DNA of 13,273 nt. Origin: Bacillota bacterium (GTDB lineage Bacteria > Bacillota > Clostridia > Peptostreptococcales > Anaerovoracaceae). The notes beneath the pieces were generated by a model, which saw only the letters and a list, made by a program, of their open reading frames with translations, was not told the DNA's origin and did no database searches. The DNA lies in assembly GCA_017619985.1 (NCBI GenBank), contig JAFZRG010000230.1, positions 1 through 13,273 on the forward strand, given 5' to 3'. Shown here one piece after another: positions 11,828 to 13,273 of this stretch; positions within the stretch are counted from its first letter, which is position 1, and the number at the start of each line of letters is the position of its first letter. Both the position numbers and the translations under genes were made by a program.

Positions 11828-13273
11828 ATGTACAAAAACCTGTCCGATGCACCCATTGCCCAGCTGCAGCTTGCGCAGGCAGACAAATGGGATGAGGAAA
11901 ATCTGCTGGAAAAGTGCGTGACCGCGAGAGAAGGTCAGCCGAACTTCATCTTCTACGAAGGCCCCCCGACCGCCAACGGCAAGCCGGGCATCCATCACGT
12001 GATCGCCCGCACGCTCAAGGACTCCGTATGCCGCTACAAGACGATGCAGGGCTATAGGGTCACCCGCAAGGCCGGCTGGGACACCCACGGCCTGCCCGTA
12101 GAGATCGAAGTCGAAAAGCAGCTCGGCTTCTCCGGCAAGCAGGACATCGAAAAATACGGCATCAAGCCCTTCAACGAGAAGTGCAAGGAATCGGTCTTCA
12201 CGTACGAGAGCCTGTGGCGCAACATGACCCACCGCATGGGCTACATGATCGACCTGGATGACCCGTACATCACCCTGAACAACGACTATATCGAATCCGT
12301 CTGGTGGATCCTGGATCAGTTCTTCAAGAAAGGCCTGATCTACGAGGGTCACAAGGTGCTGCCTTACTGTCCGCGCTGCGGAACGGGCCTGGCCTCCCAC
12401 GAAGTCGCGCAGGGATATAAGGAAGTTACGGTCATCACCCTGACCGTTCCCTTCAAGTCCAAGACCGAGGAGAACACCTACTTCCTGGCCTGGACCACCA
12501 CTGCCTGGACCCTCGCCGCCAACGAATTCCTGGCGGTCGGTCCGGAGATCGACTATATCAAGGCCGAACAGGACGGCAAGTTCTACTACCTGGCTAAGGC
12601 CAGAGCGGATGCCGTGCTGGGCGAAGGCAAGTACACGGTCGTTGCCGAAATGAAGGGCAAGGACCTCGAATACATGGAATACGAACAGCTGATGCCCTTC
12701 GTGGACGTTCCCGGAAAGGCCTTCTTCGTAGGCACCGCGGAATACGTCTCCACGGAAGACGGCACCGGCATCGTCCACTGCGCGCCGGCGTTCGGCGAAG
12801 ACGACTACCTGGCCGGCAAGAAGTACGGCGTGGCTGTCGCCAATCCCGTCGACCCCGAAGGCAAGTACACCGCGACGCCCTGGGCAGGCCGCTTCATCAT
12901 GGAAGAGGGCCTGGACGTCGAGATCATCAAATGGCTGGCAGCCGAAGGCAAGCTGTACGACAGAAAGAAGATCGTCCACAACTATCCGCACTGCTGGCGC
13001 TGCGACACGCCGCTCGTCTACTACGCGAAGCCGTCCTGGTACATCCAGATGACGAAGCTGCGCGACGAGCTGGTCGCGAACAACAACAGCGTAGCCTGGC
13101 ATCCGGCCGCCATCGGCGAAGGCCGCTTCGGCAACTGGATCGCGGACGTCAAGGACTGGGCCATCTCTCGTGACCGTTACTGGGGCACGCCGCTCAACAT
13201 CTGGAAGTGCGAATGCGGCCACATGGAGAGCATCGGCAGCCGCAGGGAACTGGCCGAAAAGGCCGTCGAGGAC
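11828..13273 (+). CDS. ileS: Isoleucyl-tRNA synthetase, type 2 (partial, 5' part)
   Basis: The first 482 codons of a class I synthetase that charges tRNA-Ile with isoleucine in the cytoplasm; the frame is open to the window edge, and the family is about 1030-1050 residues, so less than half is present. The start ATG follows AGAGGA by six bases. The ATP-binding HIGH motif reads GIHH (54-57) after EGPPTANGKP, followed by KAGWDTHGLPVEIEVEK, both marks of the eukaryote-like type 2 enzyme often tied to mupirocin tolerance. Zinc-type cysteines C181 and C184 occur in CPRCG. The editing domain shows WTTTAWTLAAN (222-232), where the usual sequence has proline at both alanines, and DGTGIVHCAPAFGEDDY. 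The catalytic fold resumes at WAISRDRYWGTPL. KMSKS lies beyond the window. It has its own promoter. Identity is secure. Confidence 0.96.
   Translation, partial: MYKNLSDAPIAQLQLAQADKWDEENLLEKCVTAREGQPNFIFYEGPPTANGKPGIHHVIARTLKDSVCRYKTMQGYRVTRKAGWDTHGLPVEIEVEKQLGFSGKQDIEKYGIKPFNEKCKESVFTYESLWRNMTHRMGYMIDLDDPYITLNNDYIESVWWILDQFFKKGLIYEGHKVLPYCPRCGTGLASHEVAQGYKEVTVITLTVPFKSKTEENTYFLAWTTTAWTLAANEFLAVGPEIDYIKAEQDGKFYYLAKARADAVLGEGKYTVVAEMKGKDLEYMEYEQLMPFVDVPGKAFFVGTAEYVSTEDGTGIVHCAPAFGEDDYLAGKKYGVAVANPVDPEGKYTATPWAGRFIMEEGLDVEIIKWLAAEGKLYDRKKIVHNYPHCWRCDTPLVYYAKPSWYIQMTKLRDELVANNNSVAWHPAAIGEGRFGNWIADVKDWAISRDRYWGTPLNIWKCECGHMESIGSRRELAEKAVED

Noticed and set aside
11810..13222. 470-codon minus-strand frame opposite ileS
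   Set aside because: The plus strand is clearly isoleucyl-tRNA synthetase; the opposite frame is a composition shadow.

Overview
The window looks like GC-rich chromosomal DNA from an anaerobic, probably host-associated member of the Bacillota (class Clostridia). The evidence is good AAGGAG-type ribosome sites, several TTGACA/TATAAT promoters with 17-18 bp spacers, a YerC/TrpR-type regulator, YczE-family membrane proteins, a yybP-ykoY type manganese riboswitch, S-layer homology domains and the 'GHTPGE...C..CGEELSR' repeat typical of surface proteins of gut clostridia. Third codon positions are very GC-rich, so long open frames on the opposite strand are shadows. No phage, insertion sequence, CRISPR array, tRNA or rRNA was seen.

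Left part (1-2650, all +): the last 41 codons of a probable M20-type peptidase/amidohydrolase, then alanine racemase (alr), then a secreted protein with three S-layer homology domains and a transglutaminase-like Cys-His-Asp domain. The gaps are 21 and 25 bases, so the three are probably co-transcribed. The shared theme is the cell wall and surface.

Metal region (2651-6983, +): a strong promoter, a yybP-ykoY (Mn2+) riboswitch and its intrinsic terminator lead into a three-gene operon of a P2-type Ca2+/Mn2+ ATPase and two tandem paralogous YczE-family membrane proteins. The stop and start codons overlap at both junctions, and a terminator closes the unit. The ATPase has two unusual substitutions in its hinge motif. 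An 11-bp perfect inverted repeat straddles the promoter and the riboswitch 5' end.

Envelope pair (6987-9531, +): a promoter drives a single-pass membrane protein with eight Cys-rich repeats and an MscS-family mechanosensitive channel. A bidirectional terminator separates them from the convergent pair that follows.

Divergent locus (9539-11634): on the minus strand, a YerC/TrpR-family regulator overlaps an Asp/Glu racemase-superfamily gene. On the plus strand, one gene encodes a 4'-phosphopantetheinyl transferase domain fused to a RecX domain. The two promoters point away from each other and share nearly the same -35 bases, set in a small palindrome, and the fusion mRNA is predicted to be leaderless.

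Right end (11635-13273, +): a GC-rich structured spacer of unknown nature, a promoter, and the first 482 codons of a eukaryote-like (type 2) isoleucyl-tRNA synthetase cut by the window edge.

The most unusual items are the PPTase-RecX fusion with its shared divergent promoter, the riboswitch operon that adds two YczE paralogues to a metal pump, and the eight-repeat Cys/His membrane protein. None of these has been checked against a database.
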